64,000 nucleotides of DNA from Parasponia andersonii (lineage: Eukaryota; Streptophyta; Magnoliopsida; Rosales; Cannabaceae), in assembly GCA_002914805.1 (NCBI GenBank), contig JXTB01000183.1, positions 594,902-658,901 of the forward strand, in the 5' to 3' direction. Shown here piece by piece: positions 1-11,864 of this stretch. The notes below the pieces were generated by a model. It made no database searches, had not been told where the DNA came from, and saw only the letters and a list, made by a program, of their open reading frames with translations. Position 1 is the first letter of the stretch. Each line of letters opens with the position of its first letter. The position numbers were made by a program, and so were the translations under genes.

Positions 1-2394
1 CAACATGCAGATGAAGAAGAGGACATCAACAAAGTTTTGAGGTAGATATTCTGGATGTTCACTTGTCCTAGTTGTGTTCTCTGTTTATGTTTCTGATGTA
101 AACTAGAAAATTTTCTTACATTATTATTTTTCACGTGATTAGGATTAGATTTGCTTAGAAAAGTGGAACACGGCATGCTTGCTCATAATATCTGGTGACT
201 TGTACCTAAACTTAATGAGAAGTTTTAACGTATTTTTCCTCTTATATTGTTTTGCGACAGGTACTTCTCTTATGAGCATTTTTATGTCATATACTGCAAG
301 TTCTGGGAGCTGGATACAGACCATGACTTCTTGATTGATAAAGAGAATCTTATCAGATATGGTAACCATGCACTTACCTACCGAATTGTTGATAGAATAT
401 TCACTCAGGTAATAAGTTGCTCCAATATTGCTTTTGCTTTACACGCAGTTACCTGCTGTCTACAAAACCAAAGTTCTAATTCCTTAAAAACTTATGTTCT
501 CAGTCTTCCCTTGCAGTGATAGTCCCTACAAGAAAGGACCAATTACTGTTACTATTATTATTGCCATCATCAGCAATATTAGTTATTTTTTTTCATAGAC
601 CTAATAGACCGATTTGTCACTTTTTCTTTTGGTTTGCCAGATCCCCAGAAAGTTTACCAGTAAAGTTGAAGGGAAAATGGGATATGAAGATTTTGTTTAC
701 TTCATACTCTCAGAGGAGGATAAATCATCTGAGCCTAGTCTTGAGTATTGGTATATCTGCACCTCTTTTCTTTTAATTTTGTTAAGTTGCTTCCTTCACT
801 AGCTTTGTGTAGATTGCTTGTTGGTGGGGATAGGGTGAATGCGATGAATTAAGAAATATTATGATGGAAATCCCTATAAGTTGTGATTCCTTTCTTTGCT
901 TTTCTTTTTTCTCTTCTTGGTCTTCCTTTCCTTTGTTTTATACTGAGGTAGCCTTGCCAGCTCACCAGAAAGGAAAAATTATACTGGAACAGATGCCCAT
1001 GTGCAGAGGAGTAGATGGGTCAATACAATTAAGTGTCTTGGCTTTTACCTTATAAAAAACTTATGCTGTTATGTATACAACTATTGTAGTATTACTTACT
1101 TATCATGGAAGTGATATATCTTTTTACTTTTATTCTAACATTGCTTGGATGATAAGGCACATATAGATTTTGCAAGAAACATATGATCTGAGTTTATTAA
1201 AGGATTATTGAACTAGTGATTAGCTTAATTTAACAATTGACATTATGGAACTTTTTGCATTTCTTCTCTTTAGGGAGTTAAATATGTTTCTTCAGCTGTG
1301 GATGGCTCTCTGACATTAGTTGTGTGTTGTAGGTTCAAGTGCATAGATTTGGATGGAAATGGAATTTTAACACGAAATGAATTGCAATTCTTTTATGAGG
1401 AGCAATTGCATCGAATGGAATGCATGGCTCAAGAGCCTGTCCTATTTGAGGATATATTATGCCAGATAATTGACATGATTGGACCAGAGGTTAAACCTTC
1501 TCCACCTTTGTATTTGCTTAAGTTTTAATTTGGAGTGTGTTGATGGAACTTTCTTTATTTAAAATGCTATGCACTCACCGTAGATATTTTATCCATCCAT
1601 TTGCTTATTCTGGATTTTCCGTTACTTACACATTTCTGAAGTGGTACATTTGTGCTGCTAGCATGAATTGCTAGTTAATAAGTTTCTTTCAACTTTTATT
1701 CCAGCAACCTTATTATGTTGGAGTAATTTTTCAAATGCAGGAAAAAGAGAGAATCTGAAACTTAATACCCTTACATTAATTTTTGTCTTAGTTTAACTTA
1801 ATCTTCTAGTGTAGGAGATTTTACATGCCATGATATCGTTCAAGTAGGTATTGGGTTGGCATTGGCATACAATTGTGAATGTTAAGAATGCTAAAGAAAG
1901 TTATAGCAGTCAAGGGTTTCAGTTGGTCAGGCCTAGCCATTTCATGAATATTTTAATAAATGCACCAGTAGTAGATAGACTTTCATTGTGGTTGACCTTG
2001 AGTTCCTTTGTTGCAGAATGAGAGCTTTATTACCCTCCGCGACTTAAAAGGCTGTAGACTTTCAGGAAGTGTTTTCAACATTCTCTTCAACCTCAATAAG
2101 TTTATGGCGTTTGAAACTCGTGATCCATTTCTCATCCGTCAGGTGCATGAAACACATACTTAATTAGAACTGGGTGAATTTTATATGGGAAATTTCTTAG
2201 TAGGGATATCATTACCATTGTTGGAGTTGGGCCTGATGAAGTGATATGAACAGGAACGTGAAAATCCGACCTTGACAGAGTGGGATCGCTTTGCACACAG
2301 AGAGTATATTAGGCTTTCGATGGAAGAAGATGTTGAAGATGCCTCCAATGGAAGTGCTGAAGTTTGGGACGAATCACTTGAGGCTCCCTTTTGA
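1..2394 (+). CDS. TON2: TON2/FASS PP2A B''-type regulatory subunit, 3' part (5' end outside window)
   Basis: Regulatory B'' subunit of protein phosphatase 2A, which in plants acts with TRM and TON1 proteins in the TTP complex that sets the preprophase band and cortical microtubule order. Six exons are visible: 1-41, 261-408, 641-750, 1333-1489, 2017-2142 and 2254-2394. All have GT-AG borders and the phases agree, giving the last 240 residues. Two EF-hand-like segments are seen: the one with [18 protein letters not shown], and the one with [13 protein letters not shown], which has a full acidic loop. The C-terminus ends in [11 protein letters not shown] and stop, as in TON2 proteins of other plants. 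The N-terminal half lies left of the window. Family identity rests on remembered near-identical protein sequence and is very secure. Confidence 0.95.
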
Positions 2395-2760
2395 GTTCCT
2401 TTAAGTAAGCAAGCTCCTTAAATTGTTTCGAGACAATAATTTTTGTTTTGCGAACTGTCTTTTGCTCCTTTTAATTGTGCAAGTAGACAAGTTCTCTTAT
2501 CCAGTCACAGGCATATACTTGAGAGTCCTACAGACTAATAATTCGTCATAGTTCCCAAACATCTGCAATAAATTTAGGATGGTCTAGTGGTCTCAACATA
2601 TGGCTTTTCATTTTTCTCAGTTGTCAATTATGCGACGAGAACTGAGCACAGGATACTTGTCATATGTAGATGTTATGAATATTTTCAGTAAAAGCTAGAC
2701 TTTTTAGTTTCATTTATATAGGAATAAATGATAAGTTTTGGTGCCCCTATTCATACGGCA

Positions 2761-3055
2761 ATGTTCCTAGTTTTCATGCTTGCATGGTCTGATGCTAATG
2801 GTAAACTCACTCCCTATGAACTCAAACACGATAGATGGATCAATGGATCTCAATTTAAACATCCCATTATACGTTTTCTCCAGAACTATACTAATTACTC
2901 GTACCTATTAATGTTCCTAGTTTTCATGCTTGCATGCTCGGATGCTGATACTCAACTCACTACCTGTTAACTCAAAACGCCATAGATGGATCACCATGTT
3001 AAACATGCCAATATATGTTATCTCTAACTCTATACCAATTATCTATGAGAAGTTG
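2761..3055. repeat. Tandem duplication of about 150 bp downstream of TON2
   Basis: Two adjacent units (about 2761-2910 and 2911-3055) both begin ATGTTCCTAGTTTTCATGCT and keep the order of later words (AACTCA, ATAGATGGATCA, AAACAT, ACTAATTA or similar). They differ by substitutions and small indels. The short ORF over the first unit is not conserved in the second, so this is non-coding. Confidence 0.75.
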
Positions 3056-5097
3056 CTTTACTTATAGGTGTTTTGTTGCAGGTCCTGACAAGAAAATTTC
3101 TTAATTTGTCTTTAGACTGGCCATCCGAGGAAACTGTCAACTCATAGGATCATTTACTGAACGGGCTGTTGCAGTGTGGAGACCGACAAACCTATCACAG
3201 GCGAATTCTGAGTTTGGCAGTGTGAAAGTAATCATGTGCCAGCAATAATAATAATATCCAGATCTTCGTGTGCAGTCATTGACACAGGGTGATTGGTTGC
3301 AATCGACAGCCCCATTGCATCATACAAGTTAATTTGCACGAGGAGTAGCTAGCTTTCTGCTGATAGGTGATTAAACAGAGCCAGATTAAAGTATTTAAGA
3401 ACATTCTATTCCTTCCCCTTACCCCCTCACTTTTTCACCCCCTCACTTTTTCACTTTCCCCCCAATATTTAACCTTCAGTTGTAAGTTACCAGCTCTGTT
3501 AGCCCTTTTTTTTTTTTCTTTCTTTTTTCTTTTCCGGGAAAAAAAAAATCTTTCAAGTTAGTGATTGGTTCGTTAGATACTTTCATTTTATAAGAGTTAT
3601 TGGGTGGTTTCAGATTTTCCTTTTTTTCTAGGAATTTTGGATCGGTCTTTTGTCATAATCAATTGATTTTCAATGTTTAGTATTTCAGTGTTTGATTCTT
3701 GTTGTGTATCCCAAAGTCGAACTCAATTTTTGCAAGCTGTACGAGCATGTGCCTTTTTATCTGTTTTCCTTGGCCCGAAGTGTTGGACTAGTCTAGGGAA
3801 TTTCGAATGATTGATAATGGAGGGACCTTGAGACAACGATGCTTCTCGTGCCTGATTTGCCACTATGTGCTTAGTGATGTTAACAAATAAAATTAGAAGG
3901 TTGGTATTGTCTCCCAGTCCTGTGAGGTGCTTTTGGGTCCCAAGATGGAGTACAGCACTAGAGAGAGAGAGGGGGGGGTTTGTAGAATATGGAGAAAAGA
4001 ATTACCAGGAAGCACAAGGAAGGAGATGAATAGAGTTCATTTCGCTAGAATGTGTGTTCTTTTAGGCACCCTTTGGAAGTTGGATTTTTTTGTAGGGAAG
4101 AAAAAAAATTCTAAAGGATTTCATTCTTTTTTGTTTGGATTGAAATAGAAAATGATAGAATATAAAATGTTAGTTTTTATAGAAAATCAAGTTTGATTTA
4201 TGTTATTTTTTAGTATATAAAATATTAGACACATTAATTAGTAAAAGCAAATGTACGAAAGGAAAGTTCTATAAACTTTTAGGTATAATATTTTCTTTTT
4301 TTTTTTTCTTTAAGTTTTTCCTTACAATTCTTTTTTCCCTTCAAAATCTGGATTCTAGCGGAACCTTAGTGTGGTATATTTATCTTCTCTTTGATGCGAT
4401 GAATTTTGCTTAAAATTATCTCTAAGCAAAAGGTTGTGTTAATTTTAAATGTAGCATGCAATTTCTAAGTTTACAAAATGTTGTTTTTCCTCCTATTAAC
4501 TATTATTTTTCTATTATCAAGTTATTCATTGTAAAAGTTCCACTAGAAATGCCAATTCTCTATAAATGAACAAAACTATCAATAAAATCATTACTACTCT
4601 ACCAATTGCAGTTACTGATATTTCAGTATAATAAGGAATGTGTAGTTTGTTGAATCATATGAAGATCAAGCAAGTATATACCCAATGCATATTTTAATGC
4701 AACAGAAGTTAAGAAGAAAAAAGTAATAAAATTAAGTATTTTTGTTAATTCGTAGTATTTGCTATGTTTGATGCATAAAACGGAACTGGTGAAAAAGGAT
4801 TAAAGTGTTATAATTACGGGGAGTTGAAAGCTACAAAATAAACATAGGGGGACCAGATGATATTAATCAAAGGCAAAAGAAAGAATTTTTTTTTTCGAAC
4901 GTTAGTATTGTTCTTTTTTACATAGTATTGTTCTTTTTTACACTTTTATTTTCTAATCTCATTATTATGCTCATATTTTCTAATTTCATACCTAATACAT
5001 GAATTTTATTATAATTTATTATATTATTAAAATATTAAATTAGAGAGTAAAATTTATGTATCAAAATGTAAAAAAAATCCGTTTAAGATTTTTTGTT

Positions 5098-5465
5098 TTT
5101 TAAAATTAGAGATATTATCATTTTTATACCCTGATTTTGATATTTTGTTCAAATTATACATTTTGTTTTGGTTATTATCACCATTGACCTTTAGATTTAA
5201 AATCTGTAACAAATTTATACCCCGATATTAATTTAGAACAATTAATTTACAAAGTTGCAGTTTAAAAAATTGAAAATAAATCATACAAAAATTTATCCGA
5301 AAATAAATTTATTAAATCGTTTTAATAAATTAATTATTTTAAATTAATGTTAAGTATAAATTTATAATAAATATTAAATCTAAGAGTTCATATAATAATC
5401 AAAACAGAAGATATAAATCGAAAAAAATGTGAAAATATACGCTATATCCCTTAAAATTATTATCG
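5098..5465. mobile_element. AT-rich foldback (MITE-like) element, family FB-A
   Basis: The left half (ATTATCATTTTTATACC, TTTTGGTTATTATCACC, TTTAGATTTAAAATCTG, AATTTATACC, ATTAATTTA) recurs in the reverse complement of the right half, ending near 5465. The whole is a degenerate palindrome of about 370 bp. A second copy lies at 39920-40265. No coding capacity. The exact ends and target duplication were not resolved. Confidence 0.6.
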
Positions 5466-5565
5466 TTTATGCCATCTAATATACTATTACCCTGGATACA
5501 GATTATAATACAAAAAACGACCTGCCTTTTTCGAACTCAAAATCATCAGAGAAGAGAAGAAGCTC

Positions 5566-5574
5566 AAACCCTAA
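5566..5574 (+). promoter_or_regulatory. telo-box (AAACCCTAA) in DPH6 leader
   Basis: AAACCCTAA lies 29 bases before the DPH6 start codon. In plants such telo-boxes are common near the transcription start of translation-related genes, which fits a gene acting on elongation factor 2. The role at this site is inferred from the motif and position only. Confidence 0.5.
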
Positions 5575-5602
5575 CCTTGATCGACTCGGAACTCAGAAAG
5601 CG

Positions 5603-8600
5603 ATGAAGGTGGTGGCTTTGGTTAGCGGTGGCAAAGATAGTTGCTACGCCATGATGAAATGCCTCCAATACGGTCACCAGGTCCTCACTTCCGTGTCCTT
5701 CCAATTTTTCTCTGTTTGTTTCCCGTGAAAATCCACGAATATTAGAGAAACTTTCTTCGTTCATTTATTTATTTATTTTTCAATTTTTATTACCTATTAT
5801 CATCATCACCATCAGTCATATTCTTCTTAAACTGAACTCCCAACTCAATATAAGTAAATGTAAATCGTTGTTTTGAATTTAGTGACTTGGGTATTTTGTC
5901 AGTTTGGAAATTTTTTAAGTATGAAGATTTGGAAGCTCTGTTGTTTGCTTACAAACTCACAAATGTTAGTTTTAAACTGAAACAGTAACTTTTTCACACT
6001 GTTGCCATTGGATAGATTGTTGCATTGGCGAACTTGATGCCAGCCGATGATTCAGTGGATGAGCTCGATAGTTACATGTATCAAACTGTAAGCTTCTCTT
6101 TTCTTCTTCTTCCCCCCCCTTTTTTTTTTTTTTTGAATTTTGTTTTTCTCAATTAATGCCCCAAAATTTTATTTACTGATGAAATATGCAAGGACCAAAC
6201 ACTTAAATAACAAATTAGTTAATGGATACTCAGGTTATCTGCAATATTTTCGGTTTCATGATGAGTTTGCTGCCGCCGCAGCCAAGTTCACCGCCAAGAG
6301 TTTGCACTTGAGATTATCTCATTTTATTTTTTCATACATGTGATAATAGTGTTTACTGGTTAACTATCCAATTATGAGATAGGGTAATTATGAGATAGGG
6401 TACAGGTGGAATACAAGTAGTCTGAATTCGAAGGAAGTGAGGGAGAGAGAGGATTCCTGAGTTGGTAGATGAGACAGAGCTGGAAGGATTGAATGACAAG
6501 AGCTTGAGTAGGAATAGGACACAATGGTACTGTTGATACTTTTATATCTAAAAGAGGAGTGAGTTTTGAGATTAATGAGGCACTAAATTCGGAAATTGAA
6601 TCTTCTAAGATGAGTAGCTTGACGACATTGTCAGTTCACGTATAAGGGACATTCAAGAAGTTGTCAAGGAAATTAGGAATGGATTTGAGACTACCTTTAG
6701 TTTTGAGAAGGAGGCAGTTGTGTTGCTTGAGGTGGCAAGTTGCATATCAGCCTAGAGCCGCTGGACTAAAAGGTAAAATTCGAATAAATCTATTTTTTTT
6801 CTAGTAGTTTATCCTTTGCAATGCTTTTTAACTTTCATCTGTGTTACTTGAGATTTTTCATTTGCTAAACCATATGTCATAGCTTTGTCTTAACATTTTA
6901 GGAAAAAAATTCAATTATTTATATTGTTTCTCATTCCATGTTGTCTCTTGTGGAAGTCATGTTCCCCATTGATTGACTGTTGATATCATTAGACAAAAGA
7001 GCCCTTTAATTGGCATATGGTTTAGAAAATGAAAATTACAAGTAAAACAAACAAAAAGCTAAAAAATATTGTAGAGGATAAACCTCTAAAAATGATAGAT
7101 TTATCGAAATTCTACCTTTAAGTCTTGTGGTTTGAGGCTAATACGACCACTTGCTTATCTCAAGCAATAGAACTACCTCCTTCCCAAAACTAAAGACAGT
7201 TTCAAATTTTAGCTCTAGTTTCCTTGACAACTTTTGAATGTCCCGTGTATTGTGAACTGTCAATGTTGTCAAGTTACCCCCATTCAACTTCTAAATTTGG
7301 TGACTCATAATATCTCAAAACTCACTTGTCTTTTAGTTCCAGTTGCATCAATCGTCTCTAATTTGCTCTTTATCTGTGTCTTATTTCTGCCCAAGCTTTC
7401 CTCCTTCAACTCTTCTAGCATTGTCTCATCTTCCACCTCAAGAATCCCCTCTACTTCCCTTGTATCGGGATTACTCGTGTTTGACCTGTACCCTTATCTC
7501 TTAGTTTGATAGTTATCTTTGTAATTACTATAATCATAGGTATCAAAGAAATTGAGATAATCCCTAGTGGAAACTCTCGGCTGGAAAGGCAAAGCCGATG
7601 GCAGAATTGAACTCATAGTGAAACCAAAAAACCCACCAGCATTACTACTTTTCTGCAGATAACCCATTTTTCCTGATTAAGCTTTCCTGATATATTAATT
7701 CGTATTTTAACTGTTTGGACTATTAATTGCTTTGATCAGGTTGGGCACCAGATAATCGTTAGCTATGCTGAATGCATGGGACTGCCGCTATTCAGAAGGA
7801 GAATACAAGGATCCACAAGGCAAGCCTTTATGCAGAAGCTTTCGGTAGAACCAGTATCTTATTTTCCGCAGAGTTACAACGTCTCTTTCTATTGTCTTTC
7901 ATACTATAAAACTCTCTTGTCATAAGAAATCCTTCCTAGTATTGTGAAATGGCGACTTCAAAGTTTTTACTATTCTAATCCTGTAAATTTGCTTATAGTT
8001 TCTTGAAGATATGTCACTTTGATGATATCTGCTGTAGGATAGGATATTTGATACGTGCTAAGAGCTTACATGAGTTTTGTGGTTGAAGCTTTGTGTTATA
8101 TATAGAAGGGTGCATGTAAAGCATATATTTCAGCTTCCAATGATTTTTGTGGATTGTTCAGGCATGAGAAGCTTAGCTATACAATGACTCCAGGTGATGA
8201 AGTTGAAGATATGTTTATGTTGTTAAATGAGGTGAAAAGACAGATACCCAATGTCACAGCAGTATCGTCTGGTGCTATTGCATCAGACTATCAGAGGCTG
8301 CGGGTTGAAAGTGTTTGTTCTAGGTTAGGGCTTGTTTCTCTAGCATATTTGTGGAAACAAGATCAGTCATTGCTCCTTCAGGAAATGGTAAATTGTATTT
8401 TGGCAATATGAATGTGGTCATTTAACATTGAAATTTTTACATTTCATAAAACGGTTCTCTTTTCCACTATGATCAGATCGCAAATGGGATTTTGGCTATT
8501 ACTGTAAAGGTATAAGTCATCTCCATTTAAGTTTTATTTGATATTTAGTTCTGCCTTTTCTTGAATAGTATGTTTTATTCTCTCTGACAATTTTATAGGT

Positions 8601-11600
8601 TGCTGCGATGGGGTTGGACCCTGCAAAGCACTTGGGCAAAGATTTAGCTTCTTTGAATTCTCATCTGCATAAGCTGAAAGAGTATGTTAATTTCCTTATT
8701 CCTCTTTGTTTAAGCATTATAACGTAACTGGCTTGTTAAGTTTCATCCTTGACAGGTTGTATGGAATAAATGTATGCGGTGAAGGAGGGGAATATGAAAC
8801 ATTAACGCTTGATTGCCCTCTCTTTGTTGTAAGTTTCTATTTTTCTTTTTGGTAGGAGAGATTTGATTATTTACTACTTTCTAAAGAGGCCTCTCGTCTG
8901 CCATGTTAATCAGGAGTTCACAGTTAGTCATGGTACTATTTAGTAATTTTTTTTTCTTTTGTGATATTATGTCTCTTTTAGGTAATGATCTCTATGACTA
9001 AGGGAAATGTTTTTAGATCTTTTATCTTTATCCGTCTATGTTATTTGAGTCAAAGTTTATTTAGCTTATTGCTTTTACGAAGTTAATGGTGATTTTTCCT
9101 TTCGGCTCTGTTGTTTGTGTTTCCAGAATGCTCGGATTGTACTTGACGAGTTTCAAGTTATTCTGCACTCTTCAGATTCTATAGCTCCGGCTGGGGTCCT
9201 TCACCCCTTGGCTTTTCATTTGGAACATAAGAAATTGCGTAGTTCTTCACCTGGCAGTGGCGAAACCGAAGAGATTTGTCTGGAGAATAAGGGTTCTGTG
9301 TTTGAAGTGGAGGGAGATTGCTTATGGGTATGTGATGCTGCATCCCAGTCTGTTGCCGAAGCCACCGACTCAATCACTATTGCAGAAAATAAGCTTCAAA
9401 TATCAAGAACGCAGAAAGATGATTCATTTTCCATTTGTTGCTGGTTGAAACATCCATGCAAACCTTCATCAGGTAATCAATAGAAGCATAATTAGTTTGC
9501 AATATGCAAATCCTTCAAGCGTGTATGTCTCTCCAATTTCCTTCCTTATGGGTCTGTGCTTTTAGTCCTTATTGTCATCAGTCTTGTGTTTTCTGGATTA
9601 TTTGATAGGTTTACAAGAAGAACTTACAGCTGTGCTAGGAGAAATTGAACTGCAACTTGTGGAATATGGTTTTGGATGGGAGAATGTCCTGTATATTCAT
9701 CTCTATATTGCTGATATGAAGGAGTTTGCAACGGCAAATGAAACGTACGTGAGATTTATAACACAGGAGAAATGCACTTTTGGTGTTCCATCCCGCAGTA
9801 CAATTGAATTGCCTTTATTGCAAGCGGGTTTGGGCAGGGCATACGTGGAAGTTTTAGTGGCAAATGATCATACAAAAAGAGTTCTACATGTACAAAGTAT
9901 TTCCTCCTGGGCCCCCAGTTGCATTGGACCATATAGCCAGGTGCAAAATTGCATTATAATCCTTACTGAATTTATAATCAGGATAAGCAATGTTAATTTT
10001 CTTGTGTGGTCAATTATTTGATTCTAGAGATTATTTATTTATTTTCTGATTTCAAATTTTTGCTTGTTAATAGGCAACATTGCACAAGAATATTCTTCAT
10101 ATGGCTGGGCAGTTAGGGCTTGATCCTCCCACAATGATCCTATGTGAAGGAGGTGTCACTGCCGAGTTGGAAAAGGCACTACAAAACAGTGAAGCAGTAG
10201 CAAAATGCTTTAACTGTTCAATATCTACTTCAACTATTGTATTTGTCATTTACTGTTCAGCATGTATTCCCTCGTCTGAAAGACTCCAGATTCAAGATAA
10301 GCTAGATGTTTTCCTTAAGCAAATGAAGCTTTCCCATTTTGACGAAGCATGCATCTCTGAAGCCCTTGATCCAATTTTTCTTTATGTCCTTGTCCCTGAT
10401 CTGCCAAAAAGGTGTGTTTCCATATATCTCTAAACTCACTTTTCTCATCATAGTTAATCAACTTTAGTGAATTATTACGTTCCTTGCCTCCATATTTAGT
10501 TTAAATTTCTCTCCTAATCACTCTTGAAAAATAACATTGCTTGCTGAATCCTTGCATGTGCCTGTATTTTGAAATTACACCATTTTTGGAACCTTAATGA
10601 TGGGTAGGGGTCTTGTTTATGGTTTGGAAAAAGAGTGTTTATCTGAAGGTAAATTAATATTTTGAATTTTGCTTTTCCCATGTTTCTGTATTTTCACTAA
10701 ACGTCTCTCCAGAAATTTGGATGAAGTTGCAATCACCTGTCCTCCTCTTCTTTTGGTCTTACAGAGCACTTGTGGAAGTTAAGCCCATCCTTTTCATTTC
10801 GGAGGATATTGAAGCGACAAATGGAGCTATGCAAGACCTATCTTGCATTCGGACCCCTTGTTATTTGGGATTTCAGCATGCAAGTTGGCATGATCATTGC
10901 ATTAAAAAATATGTTGTTCCTGGAAGGTTATGTGCAATTTTTTTGTATATTACAACTGAAGTTGCAAGGAAACTCAGTTTTGACACTTCGGGTGCTGAAA
11001 ATAGTGAAAGGGACCATGAGAATTCTTTCACTGAGGGGCAAATAAGAGAAATATCAAGGTTTTGTATTTATCTTCTTGACAAAGTCATCAAAGAAAATGG
11101 TTTCTCTTGGGAAGACACAATGGTAGGCTTGCTTTATATACGACTTCAAATCTGATTCTTCTGATCATATTGATGTTTGTTTTATGATTGATAAGTTAAT
11201 CCTAGCATTTAAGATTTATTAATGCTAATCTCTACGTCATTTGGTTTAAGAGTTACTTGAGGCTTTGGTTTAAACTATTGGAATTGATGTGAAAAAGTGA
11301 AAACGAACTTGCTTTCTTTTATTAACAACAATGAAAGGGAAGAAAAGATCTCTTGGATTGATAATGGCTTTTTTGAGAAGGTTTTTTTTTGGCAGACTAT
11401 TTAACTGACAATTTTGGTCTATATCGGTTGAATCAGCTTCCTATTTGTAGTTTAGATTTCTTTAGATGTGTTTTTGATCTATATGCTTCTTTTTTATTTT
11501 TTTTAAACCTAATCTCACGATTCTTCATTAGATCATCATGTTAAATTCTGCTCTTTTTATTTTTAAATTTTACATCTTTTCCACTTAATTTTTGTTGTTA

Positions 11601-11864
11601 GCGTCTTTGTTTTCATCTATTTTGTTCTCATTTACTTTTTCTTTTCTTCAGTACTTGAGGTTATATTTTCCAATGAGCCTTCATGTTCCCCCTGAGTCAC
11701 TGTCTCTCATGTTCACCAATGCATTTGTTGAACTCGCCGCAATGGATCGGACCCTTAAAATTGGTCATGAGACCATCTTCAACCTTGTTCCTGTCTTAGG
11801 TGCTGGGAATGCTGCCACATCCATGAATGATATATTCACCTGTGAACTATTGGCCCGGAAATGA
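5603..11864 (+). CDS. DPH6: Diphthine-ammonia ligase (DPH6) with RidA-like C-terminal domains
   Basis: ATP-dependent amidation of diphthine on eEF2, the last step of diphthamide synthesis in the cytosol. Twelve exons: 5603-5680, 6016-6087, 7740-7819, 8162-8387, 8477-8509, 8599-8681, 8756-8828, 9127-9472, 9609-9940, 10074-10411, 10765-11122, 11652-11864; 743 codons, all phases consistent. The N-terminal domain has the PP-loop SGGKDS at residues 8-13 and the family motif GEGGEYETLTLDCP. Residues from about 340 onward contain two RidA/YjgF-like regions (for example ADMKEFATANETYVRF), as in plant and fungal homologues. The start is the first ATG and gives MKVVALVSGGKDS, the expected N-terminus. 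Intron 3 uses a GC donor (7820). Intron 2 holds a large inverted repeat. Length is close to the Arabidopsis protein. Confidence 0.93.
6361..7517. repeat. Large inverted repeat of a gene fragment inside DPH6 intron 2
   Basis: Left arm about 6361-6806, right arm about 7081-7517, spacer about 275 bp. The reverse complement of the right arm follows the left arm along its length, from TAACTATC / GAGATA(A)GGGTACAGGT through GGTAGATGAGAC / GGAAGATGAGAC and GTGAGTTTTGAGAT to AAATCTAT at the loop side, with substitutions and indels. A translated stretch of the left arm reads EVVKEIRNGFETTFSFEKEA and then VVLLEV; the right arm gives FETVFSFGKEVVLLLEISK. This resembles the conserved region of plant DUF630/DUF632 proteins, broken by stops and frameshifts. 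Both arms end that stretch at an AAAGGTA, like an old exon-intron border. A 16-bp tandem duplication starts the left arm (6371-6402). Confidence 0.8.

Larger units (their letters stand above)
2395..5602. other. TON2 3' UTR and intergenic spacer to DPH6
   Basis: No credible coding region. A plausible 3' UTR intron runs from the GTAAGC at 2405 to the TTGTTGCAG ending at 3081, which would put the 150-bp repeat pair inside it. A G-rich GA tract lies at 3960-3977. From about 4100 the DNA is AT-rich. It ends with a foldback element and the DPH6 leader. ORFs here are short and have random composition. Confidence 0.6.

Noticed and set aside
7234..7509. 91-codon ORF on the plus strand in DPH6 intron 2
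   Set aside because: It is the antisense of the right arm of the inverted repeat; the gene-like signal is on the other strand and is broken.
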